Assembly: GCA_026707935.1 (NCBI GenBank)
Contig: JAPOVX010000155.1
Span: 1 to 56,222 of the forward strand
Reading direction: 5' to 3'
Source: Paracoccaceae bacterium
Lineage (GTDB): Bacteria > Pseudomonadota > Alphaproteobacteria > Rhodobacterales > Rhodobacteraceae
Length of the DNA stretch: 56,222 bases
The position numbers and the translations under genes are program-made. This document shows, piece by piece, positions 1 to 7,797 of this stretch (the stretch's first letter is position 1; each line of letters opens with the position of its first letter). The notes under the pieces were generated by a model. The model was not told where the DNA came from and made no database searches. It saw only the letters and a program-made list of their open reading frames with translations.

Positions 1-500
1 CGACGGACGCGAGCTTTCCCGCACCGCGATCGAACACCGCATAGATATCCTGTCCGGTCAGGCGGGAGGAATAGAGCAGCCCCTCGATATCGGCATGCTC
101 CGCGTGTATCGCTCTTGCAAGGGCCCGTCCTGCCGAATGGTTTCGGGCGTGAACCGCATCCGTCGGCGCGCCGATCCGCGCGCATCCGTCCCCGCGAAGA
201 TCCAGCAGCACGAGCGCAGACCTGGAACGCCCCGAGATGCAGGCCCAGGCCCGCTCCGTGCCGGTCCCTTCGCCGCATGAACCTGTCACGCACCACCGTT
301 TCAATGAAGGCGGTTGCAAAGTCGGGACTGGCGTAGAGGACGGAGTAGCCAGCGCTCCGCGAGCAGAAGCGGGAATCCGCGGGACGGGTGCCCAACGGCG
401 TCGCCTGGTAGTGCCCCGGCATGATTCGGTAGCTTTCCGGAAACCTCGTCTCCAGCAGTACCGGCTCGATCCGATCCCGGGGATACCTCGCTGCGTTCAC
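1..500 (-). pseudogene. RES-domain toxin, frameshifted and cut by window edge
   Basis: RES toxins degrade NAD+ and are held in check by an Xre/MbcA/ParS-type antitoxin. The gene starts at a GTG (498-500) that overlaps the antitoxin stop codon. The first ~75 codons read as a RES N-terminus, including SAGYSVLYAS and the segment FATAFIETVVRDRF. Below about position 285 the matching reading moves to another frame, where LVLLDLRGDG, HARNHSAGRAL and GLLYSSRLTG continue to the window edge as a clear RES C-terminus. A single-base indel at about 255-290 explains this. No stop codon appears in the original frame within the window. The gene is probably inactive unless the shift is a sequencing error. 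The family call is firm; the exact indel site is not. Confidence 0.75.
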
Positions 501-1060
501 GAGAAGGTGGCGCCAAAACCGGGCGCCGCCCCGATCACCTCTTCCATGCGGCCCGCCTTGAGCAATTCGAGGGGAAGCGCGGCCTCGTCCTCAAATGGCC
601 ATTCCTGGGTGAGAAATGTCCACGCCAGTTCGGGGTCCCCGACGATCTCGACCACGTCGGCCAGGCCCGGCACGACCCGGCCGGAGCCAAGAATCTGCGC
701 CGCCGGAATGCGCAGGCCCCGCTTCGTCGACCTCCAGGCGAGAAGCGTGTTTCGCTTCACCCAGTCATAGACGGTTGTGCGCGACACCTCGAGCCGGGCC
801 GCGGCCTCCGACACCCCGACAATCTCGTCGCCGACGGCGCGACGGACGATGAATGGCCGCAACCTCTCCGGCACGTCGGGGCCGGCGCCGGCCTCCTCCG
901 CCTCACACTGAGCCGCCGCCGCTTCCAGCGCCGCGGTGACGGCCAGGCGCGCATCCCGGGGGCGGTGGCGGACAAATGCCCTGGCGCTGCGCGACAGGGC
1001 CGGGAGACCCTCCTCCAGAAAGTCCATCGTCTCACTCATTGTTCCGCCCGGCTTCGCCAT
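497..1060 (-). CDS. Xre/MbcA/ParS-type antitoxin (DUF2384-like) with HTH
   Basis: A 187-residue DNA-binding antitoxin. A central helix-turn-helix (about residues 83-105, SEAAARLEVSRTTVYDWVK) is followed by the C-terminal toxin-binding region of the MbcA/ParS family, where DPELAWTFLTQEWPFEDEAA is characteristic. It should bind and neutralise the RES toxin encoded directly downstream and repress their shared promoter. The ATG at 1060 is preceded by GGGAGCAGGA at good spacing. The stop overlaps the toxin GTG by 4 bp, the usual antitoxin-first arrangement. The partner toxin is frameshifted, so the antitoxin may now act only as a regulator. The family call is confident; pairing follows from adjacency. 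Confidence 0.85.
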   Translation of the reverse strand: MAKPGGTMSETMDFLEEGLPALSRSARAFVRHRPRDARLAVTAALEAAAAQCEAEEAGAGPDVPERLRPFIVRRAVGDEIVGVSEAAARLEVSRTTVYDWVKRNTLLAWRSTKRGLRIPAAQILGSGRVVPGLADVVEIVGDPELAWTFLTQEWPFEDEAALPLELLKAGRMEEVIGAAPGFGATFS

Positions 1061-1105
1061 TGTGTTCCTGCTCCCAGGTCACTACTCCGGAACACCCTTG
1101 CACAT

Positions 1106-1130
1106 AATGTTCAGTTTGTAAACTATGTTA
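1106..1130. promoter_or_regulatory. Candidate operator upstream of the Xre/RES pair
   Basis: A short A+T-rich patch just upstream of the antitoxin start holds AGTTTGTAAACT (1113-1124), a near-perfect dyad, flanked by further partly matching bases (AATGTT on one side, ATGTTA on the other). Antitoxins of this class usually repress their own promoter through such dyads, so this is the likely autoregulatory site. No promoter elements were assigned. Confidence 0.4.
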
Positions 1131-1220
1131 GCCACGCCGAAGTCGCGAAACTCGAGCCGGCACGTCAACTCCCGTCGCTACAAAACGGGCGCAAAACCAC
1201 GAAGGATGGTCTGCGCCGGC

Positions 1221-2114
1221 TCAGTTGGAGGGCTTGACCACAATGTCGAAAACATGGTCATCGCAGCACCTCGTCCGGCTCCGAACATCACTCAGCGCTC
1301 CACGCCGCTTCGCGTCGCTGCGGTAGTGCGCAATCCCTGATGTCCAGACATGCTCTGCGCCTTGATCCTGCGCGAGTAGTCCGCGCGCGCCGCTCCATGC
1401 GGTCGACCATATCCATGGCGAGTCCGTCGAATGCGGATGATGCAGGATCATCGTCGGGCTGAACTCCGTTACCAGCTCCTCCATTTCCTCGCTTCGCTGC
1501 TGCCTGTGGCTCCCCGGCACCATTACGGACTTCGCCCGCTCGCTGAACATGTTCAGGTCGTGGCATCCCAGTACGAGCACGCGCTCGGCTCCACAATAAA
1601 ACAGGTGCGAGTTCAGGTCGGCTTCCTGGACAAGCGTTCTCTCCTGCCAAGTCACGGGATAGGACTTGCCCGTCCATTGCACCGGCTCGCCCTGCTCGAT
1701 GTCGACGATGGCCACGAGTTCCGCGTGCGTGCCGCGTGCCTTCCTGTCCATCTTCCGCTTGCCGCTCCGATCGTTCAGGTCCACCCCCAGCGTCAGGAAC
1801 TCCGTTCGACCCCTAGCCGCGTCGAGCATCTGCGGCGTCAGCACTTCGTCCACGGCCTTCCGGGCATGCGGGACAAGCGCCTGAAAGTCCTCGGGACATG
1901 AAGCCCATCCACGGGCTCCGTCCCAGCCATCCGGAAACGGCGCCTTCACGAAGCCGCCCGGCGTGACGGTGAACATTGCATTCCCGGGCCAATGGTTGTC
2001 CCCGAAAGCCCGGAGCAGCATTTTGCGGGCCCACGCGACGTTCGTTTGCTCCGATCTCGTGGAGGGGCATCCCCTGACGACGATGCGAACGACGGGAAAC
2101 TCGATCTCCTGCAT
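1221..2114 (-). CDS. Conserved hypothetical protein
   Basis: A 297-residue protein that I cannot assign to a named family. Codon use and composition look genuine. Visible segments include AWARKMLLRAFG and GNAMFTVTPGGFVKAPFP near the N-terminus, FLTLGVDLNDRSGKRKMD in the middle and LGCHDLNMFS followed by MILHHPHSTDSPWIWSTAW towards the C-terminus. The HHPH and CHD clusters could bind metal, but this is only an impression. The ATG at 2114 is chosen because GAGGG lies about 8 nt upstream; an in-frame ATG 45 nt further up lacks one. It lies between two toxin-antitoxin remnants in the defence island, which suggests but does not prove a defence role. Confidence 0.6.
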   Translation of the reverse strand: MQEIEFPVVRIVVRGCPSTRSEQTNVAWARKMLLRAFGDNHWPGNAMFTVTPGGFVKAPFPDGWDGARGWASCPEDFQALVPHARKAVDEVLTPQMLDAARGRTEFLTLGVDLNDRSGKRKMDRKARGTHAELVAIVDIEQGEPVQWTGKSYPVTWQERTLVQEADLNSHLFYCGAERVLVLGCHDLNMFSERAKSVMVPGSHRQQRSEEMEELVTEFSPTMILHHPHSTDSPWIWSTAWSGARGLLAQDQGAEHVWTSGIAHYRSDAKRRGALSDVRSRTRCCDDHVFDIVVKPSN

Positions 2115-2235
2115 GGCCGACCCTCGTCGCTGTTGCCCAAACACCGACCCATCTCCCACTCGCCTCTGGCATGAACATTGGGCGCTTCAGGAAGCTATCA
2201 ACTGATACACGGCTCCGCGCCACCGTTCGCGGAAA

Positions 2236-2289
2236 TCAGCAAGGAGCGTATCCATGACGAGCCCGAACCGAGGCTCCGACGTTCCTGAC
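2236..2289 (-). pseudogene. AbiEii toxin N-terminal stub
   Basis: Directly after the AbiEi stop codon the same strand reads VRNVGASVRAR, which matches the usual first residues of AbiEii/AbiGii nucleotidyltransferase toxins (xRNxGASVRARL). After these ~11 codons the reading degenerates and stops at 2236. No other part of an AbiEii gene is visible downstream. The toxin seems to have been lost by deletion, leaving the antitoxin. The match is short, so the call rests on both the motif and its exact position behind AbiEi. Confidence 0.5.
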
Positions 2290-2293
2290 CTCC

Positions 2294-2911
2294 CTAGGCA
2301 TTGGCAGTGAGCGCCTCGAGATACGGGCGGACCACCGTGGCGACGCCGCCACGCTCGGCATGGCGGGCGATCTCGGCGGGGCTCGCCTTTCGCTGCCGGA
2401 GCGCCTCTTGCAGGCCCTCCAGTGCGACCGTCTGCCCGACCTTCCGGCGATGCCGGAAACAGTCGGCGATCGTCTTGGCGACGCCGAAGATCTTCACGGG
2501 AACATTCTCGACATACACGGTCAGGACATCGTCGGTGAGCAGCGCGTCCGTGAACCGCACGATCCGCATTGCCGGCCTTCCCTCCTTCGGCATCCAGTCC
2601 CTGCTGCCGATCGCCATCCAGACCGTGCGCGGAAGCTGGTCGGTCAGTTCGTGGTAGGCCAACGCGGACACCAGGCAGACGACACCCTTGGGAACGCGTT
2701 TCGCGGCCTCGGCCAGGCTGTGGTTGGCGTCGAGCGGCGCGTCGGACAGCTGGTAGAGGCCGCGCGCAAGGCGGATGACGTCACCGCCACGAACCATTCT
2801 GCCGATTGTGGCCGCGGTGATCCCATTTACCTTGAACTCCGACAGGCGCATCATCCCCTGAGATCGCAGGAGCTCGATCGCCTGATCGCGCTGAGTGCCC
2901 AGTGTCGTCAT
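2294..2911 (-). CDS. AbiEi-family antitoxin (type IV toxin-antitoxin), orphan
   Basis: A 205-residue AbiEi-like protein. The N-terminal winged helix (about residues 8-55, including GMMRLSEFKVNGITAATIGR and GDVIRLARGLYQL) is followed by the conserved middle and C-terminal domain with VCLVSALAYHELT, VKIFGVAKTIADCFRHRRKVG and a C-terminal VVRPYLEAL. In complete systems AbiEi represses the operon and counteracts the AbiEii nucleotidyltransferase toxin, causing abortive infection. Here only a stub of abiEii remains downstream, so the protein is an orphan. The upstream sequence has TAGTAT close to the start but no strong ribosome site. Confident family call. Confidence 0.85.
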   Translation of the reverse strand: MTTLGTQRDQAIELLRSQGMMRLSEFKVNGITAATIGRMVRGGDVIRLARGLYQLSDAPLDANHSLAEAAKRVPKGVVCLVSALAYHELTDQLPRTVWMAIGSRDWMPKEGRPAMRIVRFTDALLTDDVLTVYVENVPVKIFGVAKTIADCFRHRRKVGQTVALEGLQEALRQRKASPAEIARHAERGGVATVVRPYLEALTANA

Positions 2912-3027
2912 TGATACTATCTCAAGGAATGATTGACCTTTCTTACGAGCTTTTATATCACAGCATCCACGCCAAGCAAAGTAAAGGTTGGCCGGCTAGA
3001 TGAGCTGGGCGAAGTGGAGCCATTGCC

Positions 3028-3573
3028 ATGTCAGGCAAGTGGAGCCAAATCGGGGTGCCGCACAAAGGTTGGACCTGCGTATCGGTCGACGATCTCGGCG
3101 CCCCTGATGCCGTCTGCGAGATGTGCGAGACGCAAGAGATTCGGTACGTCCACCACATGGAGCATCCGGACTATCGGGATTCTCTCGGTGTCGGCTGCAT
3201 TTGTGCCCAACACATGGAGAACGACTATGAAGCCCCACGTCGGCGGGAACGAACTCTCCGCAATGCTGCGCAACGCCGCCACCGCTGGCTTTGCCGCAAA
3301 TGGAAGATATCCGCAAAGGGAAATGCTTATCTGAATACGGACGGAATGAACATTGTCGTCTATTGCAGAACCCGCACTCTGTGGACTGCCCGAATAGAAG
3401 AACGCGCCACCGGCCGTTTTGAGACGTTGAAAAGGCGATACACCGATGAAGACACCGCGAAGCTGGCTGCCTTCGACGCGATGATCATTCTGAAGCACGA
3501 ACGCGGTTGGAGCTCGCGAGGTAAGCAAGTCGCCCTCTCCAGTTCCGCCTGCATAATTCCTCGCCAGCGTTAA
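3028..3573 (+). CDS. Hypothetical protein with Cys/His metal-binding cluster
   Basis: A 181-residue protein. The first third has CEMCETQEIRYVHHMEHPDY followed by GVGCICAQHM, a spacing of Cys pairs and His residues that suggests a zinc-binding fold; the rest is basic (RRRERTLRNAAQRRHRW). The family is not one I can name. The ATG at 3028 has GTGGAG about 8 nt upstream. It is followed 127 bp later by a HEPN/RES toxin on the same strand, also with Cys pairs, so the two may be a functional unit, for example a partner or antitoxin, though nothing in the sequence proves this. The C-terminal ~20 residues may be poorly conserved. Confidence 0.6.
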   Translation: MSGKWSQIGVPHKGWTCVSVDDLGAPDAVCEMCETQEIRYVHHMEHPDYRDSLGVGCICAQHMENDYEAPRRRERTLRNAAQRRHRWLCRKWKISAKGNAYLNTDGMNIVVYCRTRTLWTARIEERATGRFETLKRRYTDEDTAKLAAFDAMIILKHERGWSSRGKQVALSSSACIIPRQR

Positions 3574-3700
3574 CGCGCCCAAATGGAAGCTCGTGCTGTT
3601 GTTCGGCGCCATGGTTTGACTTTTCAAAATCAGAACGCGACAACTTGTCGCGGCCCTGATCGGATTTCAATCTCCGCGCCGCAAGACACGCGAGGTGGGC

Positions 3701-4984
3701 ATGGGTTACTGGAAGGACGTGCGGCTGCGTTTGGGGGGCGGCAATCCGGAGGCGTATGACCACGACTACGTTTGTGCCGAATGCTTTGCCGACGAGGGCT
3801 TGAGCGGATTCGTGGCGGGCGAGGCCCACTGGAACGCCTGCACGTATTGCGGTGCGGAGGCGGAGGAGCCGATCGCGGCACCGCTGGTGGAGGTCCTGCT
3901 CTACATCACCGAGTGCTTCACCAACGAATACGATACCGCGGAGAACCGCTTGACGTATGACAACGAGGCCGGCGAATACGTGGGCGAGACCTGGACGACG
4001 AAGGATCTACTGGAATTGCATGTCGCAGCGGACCTGCCGAATGACGAGGACGGCGACCTGATGGAGGCGCTGTGCGCAGGGCTGGCAGGTCGCCTGTGGT
4101 GCCGTTCGCGTCCCTATTCCTTCAGCGATGATGAAAAGTTGAACTACAGCTGGGACGCCTTCTGCCAACTGGTCAAGCACGACCGGCGCTACTTCTTCCT
4201 GCGCGAACCCGAAGACCGGGAACTGTTCAGCCCCTCGACCCTTCTGCGAGAACTCGAGACCTGGTGCAGGACATTCGAGCTGATCTCAACTGTCCCGGCG
4301 AACCGTCCGCTCTATCGCGCGCGGCGCCAGAAACCCGGAGAGCGGCTTCAGACCCCGGGCGAACTCGGTCCGCCGCCGCCGGAGGAGGCGACCGTCGCCA
4401 ACCGGATGAGCCCGCCTGGAATCGTCATGTTCTACGGCAGCGATGAGCCTGAGACAGCGCTTCGTGAGGTTGTCAGGACACCGGAATGCGACGCGGGCCG
4501 CTACGCGGTCGGCAAGTTCCGGACCCTGCGGAAGACTCGGATACTGGACCTTACCGAAATTCCGCGGATTCCAAGCATCTTCGAACCGGTCCACGATACC
4601 CTCGAATACAACCCCCGTCCGCCGCTGATATTCCTGAACTACTTTGCGGCGGAACTGTCGATGCCGATCGCATGCGACCGTAGCGTCCATATCGAATACG
4701 TCCCACCACAGGTGGTCACGGAATTCGTCCGGACGGAGTTCCGGCACGAGGGTTTGCCTGTCGACGGTATCCGGTATCGAAGCGCGCGGTATGAGGGAGG
4801 AACCTCGCTTGTGCTCTTTGCTTCGCAGGAAAACCTGGCGGAACCGAGGCCAGCACGCGCCCGGTCGGGCTCCTCGAATACGGTTCGCTGGATCGAACTC
4901 GTGGACAGTGAGGAACGGGAGGTGACTTTGGCAGAGGCGCAAGCCTGGGACCGGGAGGCGCCTGAGGCGTTCGAGTGGGTGTGA
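3701..4984 (+). CDS. HEPN/RES-type toxin: zinc-binding N-terminus plus RES NADase domain
   Basis: A 427-residue protein. The N-terminus has two Cys pairs, CAEC and CTYC, about residues 25-50, and continues into a helical segment typical of the HEPN/RES N-terminal domain. The C-terminal half (about 200-395) is a RES domain with RPLYRAR, GIVMFYGSDEPETALREVV and a later IRYRSAR..GTSLVLF stretch. The Arg, Tyr and Glu expected in the RES active site are present. RES proteins deplete NAD+. Unlike the RES gene at the left edge, this one is intact and has no Xre antitoxin beside it. GAGGTGG lies just before the ATG at 3701; a GTG two codons earlier is also possible. The next gene starts one base after its stop codon. 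Confidence 0.8.
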   Translation: MGYWKDVRLRLGGGNPEAYDHDYVCAECFADEGLSGFVAGEAHWNACTYCGAEAEEPIAAPLVEVLLYITECFTNEYDTAENRLTYDNEAGEYVGETWTTKDLLELHVAADLPNDEDGDLMEALCAGLAGRLWCRSRPYSFSDDEKLNYSWDAFCQLVKHDRRYFFLREPEDRELFSPSTLLRELETWCRTFELISTVPANRPLYRARRQKPGERLQTPGELGPPPPEEATVANRMSPPGIVMFYGSDEPETALREVVRTPECDAGRYAVGKFRTLRKTRILDLTEIPRIPSIFEPVHDTLEYNPRPPLIFLNYFAAELSMPIACDRSVHIEYVPPQVVTEFVRTEFRHEGLPVDGIRYRSARYEGGTSLVLFASQENLAEPRPARARSGSSNTVRWIELVDSEEREVTLAEAQAWDREAPEAFEWV

Positions 4985-4985
4985 C

Positions 4986-5898
4986 ATGTCCGGGAAACGT
5001 AACGGCGGATTTACGGAGGCGGCCGCTGCGGCAGGGCGCTTATCGGAAGGAATGAGAACGATCTTCGCCAAGTGCCGGGGAATTCAGGAAGTCATGAAGC
5101 CCTTGGCGGATCTATAACGGCAACTGCATACTACCCGGGTGCCACGTTTCGGATTGGACCGACAGGACTCGGCGTTCAGCCAGATCATTGAACGCCAAGC
5201 CCGAATTGCCGAGGCCTCGAAGGGGCTCCAGCCCGGATCGGTAGGGACGGCCGCCCGGCAACTGGCACGCCACGCCCGAAGAGCGCAGGTGCTGGACGAG
5301 GCAGGATGGCTGCCGCACCACAGCATGCCGTTTGCTCGCATGGAGGAATGTACCCTCGACGTGGATGCGGTGCGCCAGTTCCTGTGCCAGCACTACGACG
5401 AACGATGGTCCGACGTGTGCCGGGAAATCGAGGCCCGGTTGGCGGATTACAACATCGACGGAGAGGCGAAGGCGACTTTCGTGGAAGCGATGAATGCGCA
5501 CGGAGCGGGCTTCTTTAGAAGTGTCTGTCGCGTCCTGATGCCAGAAATTGAACGGGTATCCCGCGTGGAACTGTATGAGGGCAAGCTGAAAGGTATCTCC
5601 AGCCTGCCGTTGTTGCGCGAACTGGCAGGCCAATTGCCGATCAACGGTCGAGCCGGGCGGATTCCTGGCACTGAACCTTTTCCGCCGCCTGTTGGAGCAT
5701 CTTCACGAAAATGTATGGGATGACGAAAGCAGGCGCGGGTTCGCAGAAGACCCCGTGCCGAACCGCCACGCGGCCGTGCACGGTCTGGTTGTCTATTCGT
5801 CGATGCAGAACAGTCTGAACGCGATCTTCATGGCGGATTACATCTTCCAGCCGATCGGTGTGCTAAAGCGAATGGCGTCGGGTCAGACTGCCAATTGA
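4986..5898 (+). pseudogene. Broken gene of unknown function downstream of the HEPN/RES toxin
   Basis: Three fragments read as one protein. The first opens with an ATG one base after the HEPN/RES stop and gives 43 residues ending IQEVMKPLADL before a TAA at 5115-5117. The same frame resumes at once and runs to about 5645 (VPRFGLDRQDSAFSQIIERQ to LPLLRELAGQLPING). The reading then shifts frame and continues GGFLALNLFRRLLEHLHENV to the TGA at 5898, ending with NRHAAVHGLVVYSSMQNSLN. So there is one in-frame stop and one single-base shift. A GTG at 5139 could restart translation but has no ribosome site. The C-terminal region recalls helical proteins of phage-defence islands; no named family. Confidence 0.6.
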
Positions 5899-5916
5899 TT
5901 TTGGAGCACGATAAAT

Positions 5917-6132
5917 TTGATTGGCAAGACCAGTAAGGCATTCGGCTTCAACCTGGAGCCGCTTCGAATTGATGCCGGACCGATCCGGATTGAACCGCTA
6001 CCGCAAATTGAAGAGGATACTCGCGAGGTGTTCGCCCGTGACCAGGTGGATAACGATTGGAAATTCACACCACCGCAAGGCGTTCAGGACCTGATTGTTG
6101 TCCATTCCGCCGACCGGATATCCCTTGGGTAG
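5917..6132 (+). CDS. Possible small protein with TTG start
   Basis: A 71-residue frame starting at TTG, with GGAG about 12 nt upstream. The translation has a natural-looking composition with a repeated acidic/proline character (IRIEPLPQIEEDTREVFA). It overlaps the 3' end of the oppositely oriented frame at 6065-6358 by 68 bp. I do not recognise it. It could be a fragment of a larger lost gene. Confidence 0.3.
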   Translation: MIGKTSKAFGFNLEPLRIDAGPIRIEPLPQIEEDTREVFARDQVDNDWKFTPPQGVQDLIVVHSADRISLG

Positions 6133-6358
6133 CGATCTCACCGATAAAAAACTTTTTGTTCTCCTCTTGCTGAAGGCCCGGATGGTCGATTGGCCGGGTG
6201 TTTGGCCTCTGAGTCATACAAACGTATTGCCCCACGTTGTAGTCGCGTAACGCCATGTAGAGGGTGCGCGTGCCTGTCTCCCAAAGTCTGGCTTCGCCAA
6301 TGAATTCCCCGATATCCGTATAAGGGCCATACCAGTCGACGATCACAGCTACCGGCAT
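6065..6358 (-). CDS. Hypothetical protein, possibly GIY-YIG-like, probably truncated
   Basis: A 97-residue frame opening VAVIVDWYGPYTDIGE and continuing LYMALRDYNVGQYVCMTQRP and NKKFFIGEI..GISGRR. The WYGPYT opening, the LYMA..YV pattern and the later positively charged stretch recall small GIY-YIG-like proteins, in which a longer helical C-terminus follows. Here the reading ends soon after the GRR motif, so the C-terminus may have been lost. The family suggestion is tentative. The codon pattern favours this strand over the overlapping plus-strand frame. Confidence 0.45.
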   Translation of the reverse strand: MPVAVIVDWYGPYTDIGEFIGEARLWETGTRTLYMALRDYNVGQYVCMTQRPNTRPIDHPGLQQEENKKFFIGEIATQGISGRRNGQQSGPERLAVV

Positions 6359-7058
6359 CTTATCAATGACCTTTTTCTATGAAGCTCTTCCCACTTGACT
6401 GAACAGGTCATTTCATAATTCGATCCGAGCGCGACAAAAAGAATGAATTCCGTTCAATCGCAAAAAATGCGAACTTTGAGTCCGCTTTAACTGCGCCTCC
6501 TTGCAAAGACACATTTTGGCGTGGCATCAGTTTCAATAGTCTTCGCGCAGCTTCCATTCCAATGCCAAATTGCGCCACGGGCGCCAGTTGAAAGTTTCCT
6601 CTGTGCCTTTCTCTGCGCCACATTACAAAGTACACGACACGCTCGAATTGAAAGGTTAGAAGGATTCGAAATGAGGACTCTTACGCCGCCTTCACAATGA
6701 CGGACGTTCGGATGCTTCCTCGCCCTGTGACGTGTAGCGGGTGATGCCCTGATTGTGCACGATTACGTCGATGCGGCTGACCGGCTCGGTCGTGACAAAG
6801 TGCGCTTGTCCGTCCGGGAGGCCGAGGCCGCAAAGACGTTGGCGCTGCCAGGTTCGACGGTGGTGCCCGAGACGGTCATGATCGAGCATCGTCCTTGTGT
6901 GTAGCCGAAGTGCCGCCCGCCAGTCTCGAGCCGACGGAGAGCCGGATCGATGTCCATTTTCGTCGTTGGGGAACCCCCGCCAAGCCTACCTCCGGAAGGC
7001 ATGCAGGACACGGGACACCGCCTCAAGCCGGATCGCGCCGACGGCCCGGAGTTAAAGG
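6359..7058. other. Gene-poor stretch with coding relics
   Basis: About 700 bp without a convincing complete gene. At 6757-6906 the plus strand reads VHDYVDAADRLGRDKVRLSV then EAEAAKTLALPGSTVVPETV before a stop, and at 6950-7094 a 48-residue frame opens MSIFVVGEPPPSLPPEG. Both look like decayed coding sequence of unknown origin. A 75-codon minus frame at 6408-6635 lies in more A+T-rich DNA and is unconvincing. No repeat or RNA gene was seen. Confidence 0.4.
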
Positions 7059-7721
7059 TCAGATTCTGGTCAGGCGGATGTGGCCGGCCGTGTTGAGCCC
7101 CTTATGCCAGTTGCGGTCGGTCCAATAGTTTCCTTCCAGCACTTTCGGACAGCGCTCCAGCGGGATGGAAAGGCGTGCGGCGCCGAGATGGCGTTGACTG
7201 TCCGTGCACTTGGGTGTCGCCACATGGCTATCGTAGACATAGAAAAGGACCGGTTTGCGTTCACCCCGGTGACGCTGCAGTGAGCAGGTCAACGTCTCCG
7301 AGCTCAGGTATTTGTCATCCATTACCAAGGTCATGTCGATCTGAGCGAGCCGCGCCGAAATCTTCGCCTTGCCCACGCGGTTGAACAAAACCGGGGCGCC
7401 TTCGGGGGAAATGTCAGGCTGGCGACCCGCATTGCGAGCCTCGATGATGGACCAGTTCGAGGAGAGTTCGACGGCGTATTCCGCATCGATGTTCGGAAAC
7501 AGCCGCCACACGCCCGGCAAGCCGCAAATCCAAGGAAAGACCGGCGTCTGACCGACGACGACGACGAGGGCGGAGACCGCGATGACCGAGACGGAGACCT
7601 GGGAAAAGAATGGCATGGATGGCACCAATCCGAAGAGATCGGATGCGAGCGCGACGGCCAGAACCGCGTTGACGTAAAGCACGACTTTCAGGAAAGCACT
7701 TAACCCGACGGAATCGAACAT
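7059..7721 (-). CDS. cap15: Cap15, CBASS membrane effector (2TM plus beta-barrel)
   Basis: A 220-residue CBASS effector. Two hydrophobic helices (about residues 10-33 and 38-60) anchor it in the inner membrane. They are followed by the beta-barrel cyclic-dinucleotide receptor domain: VWRLFPNIDAEYAVELSSNW at its start and LEGNYWTDRNWHKGLNTAGH near the end are the family signatures. On binding the signal nucleotide, Cap15 oligomerises and disrupts the membrane, killing the infected cell. AAGGAG precedes the ATG at 7721. It is transcribed away from the CD-NTase, with 76 bp between the two starts, whereas effectors are usually in the same operon. The length fits the family. Confident. Confidence 0.85.
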   Translation of the reverse strand: MFDSVGLSAFLKVVLYVNAVLAVALASDLFGLVPSMPFFSQVSVSVIAVSALVVVVGQTPVFPWICGLPGVWRLFPNIDAEYAVELSSNWSIIEARNAGRQPDISPEGAPVLFNRVGKAKISARLAQIDMTLVMDDKYLSSETLTCSLQRHRGERKPVLFYVYDSHVATPKCTDSQRHLGAARLSIPLERCPKVLEGNYWTDRNWHKGLNTAGHIRLTRI

Positions 7722-7797
7722 ATTGTCGATTCTCCTTGAAAAAAGCAGGAGCCGTTACCAGATATAGTGTTTCGAAACTTGGAAAGGAACCGGCGGA
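7722..7797. promoter_or_regulatory. Divergent CBASS promoter region
   Basis: A 76-bp gap between the Cap15 and CD-NTase start codons must hold both promoters. TATAGT at 7763-7768 is a good -10 for the rightward operon; no strong -35 lies at 17 bp. Ribosome sites are AAGGAG for Cap15 and GGAAAGGAA for the CD-NTase. The short gap means the effector and the synthase are probably co-regulated. Confidence 0.45.

Noticed and set aside
6408..6635. 75-codon minus-strand frame
   Set aside because: Lies in A+T-rich decayed DNA, with no ribosome site and no recognisable sequence.
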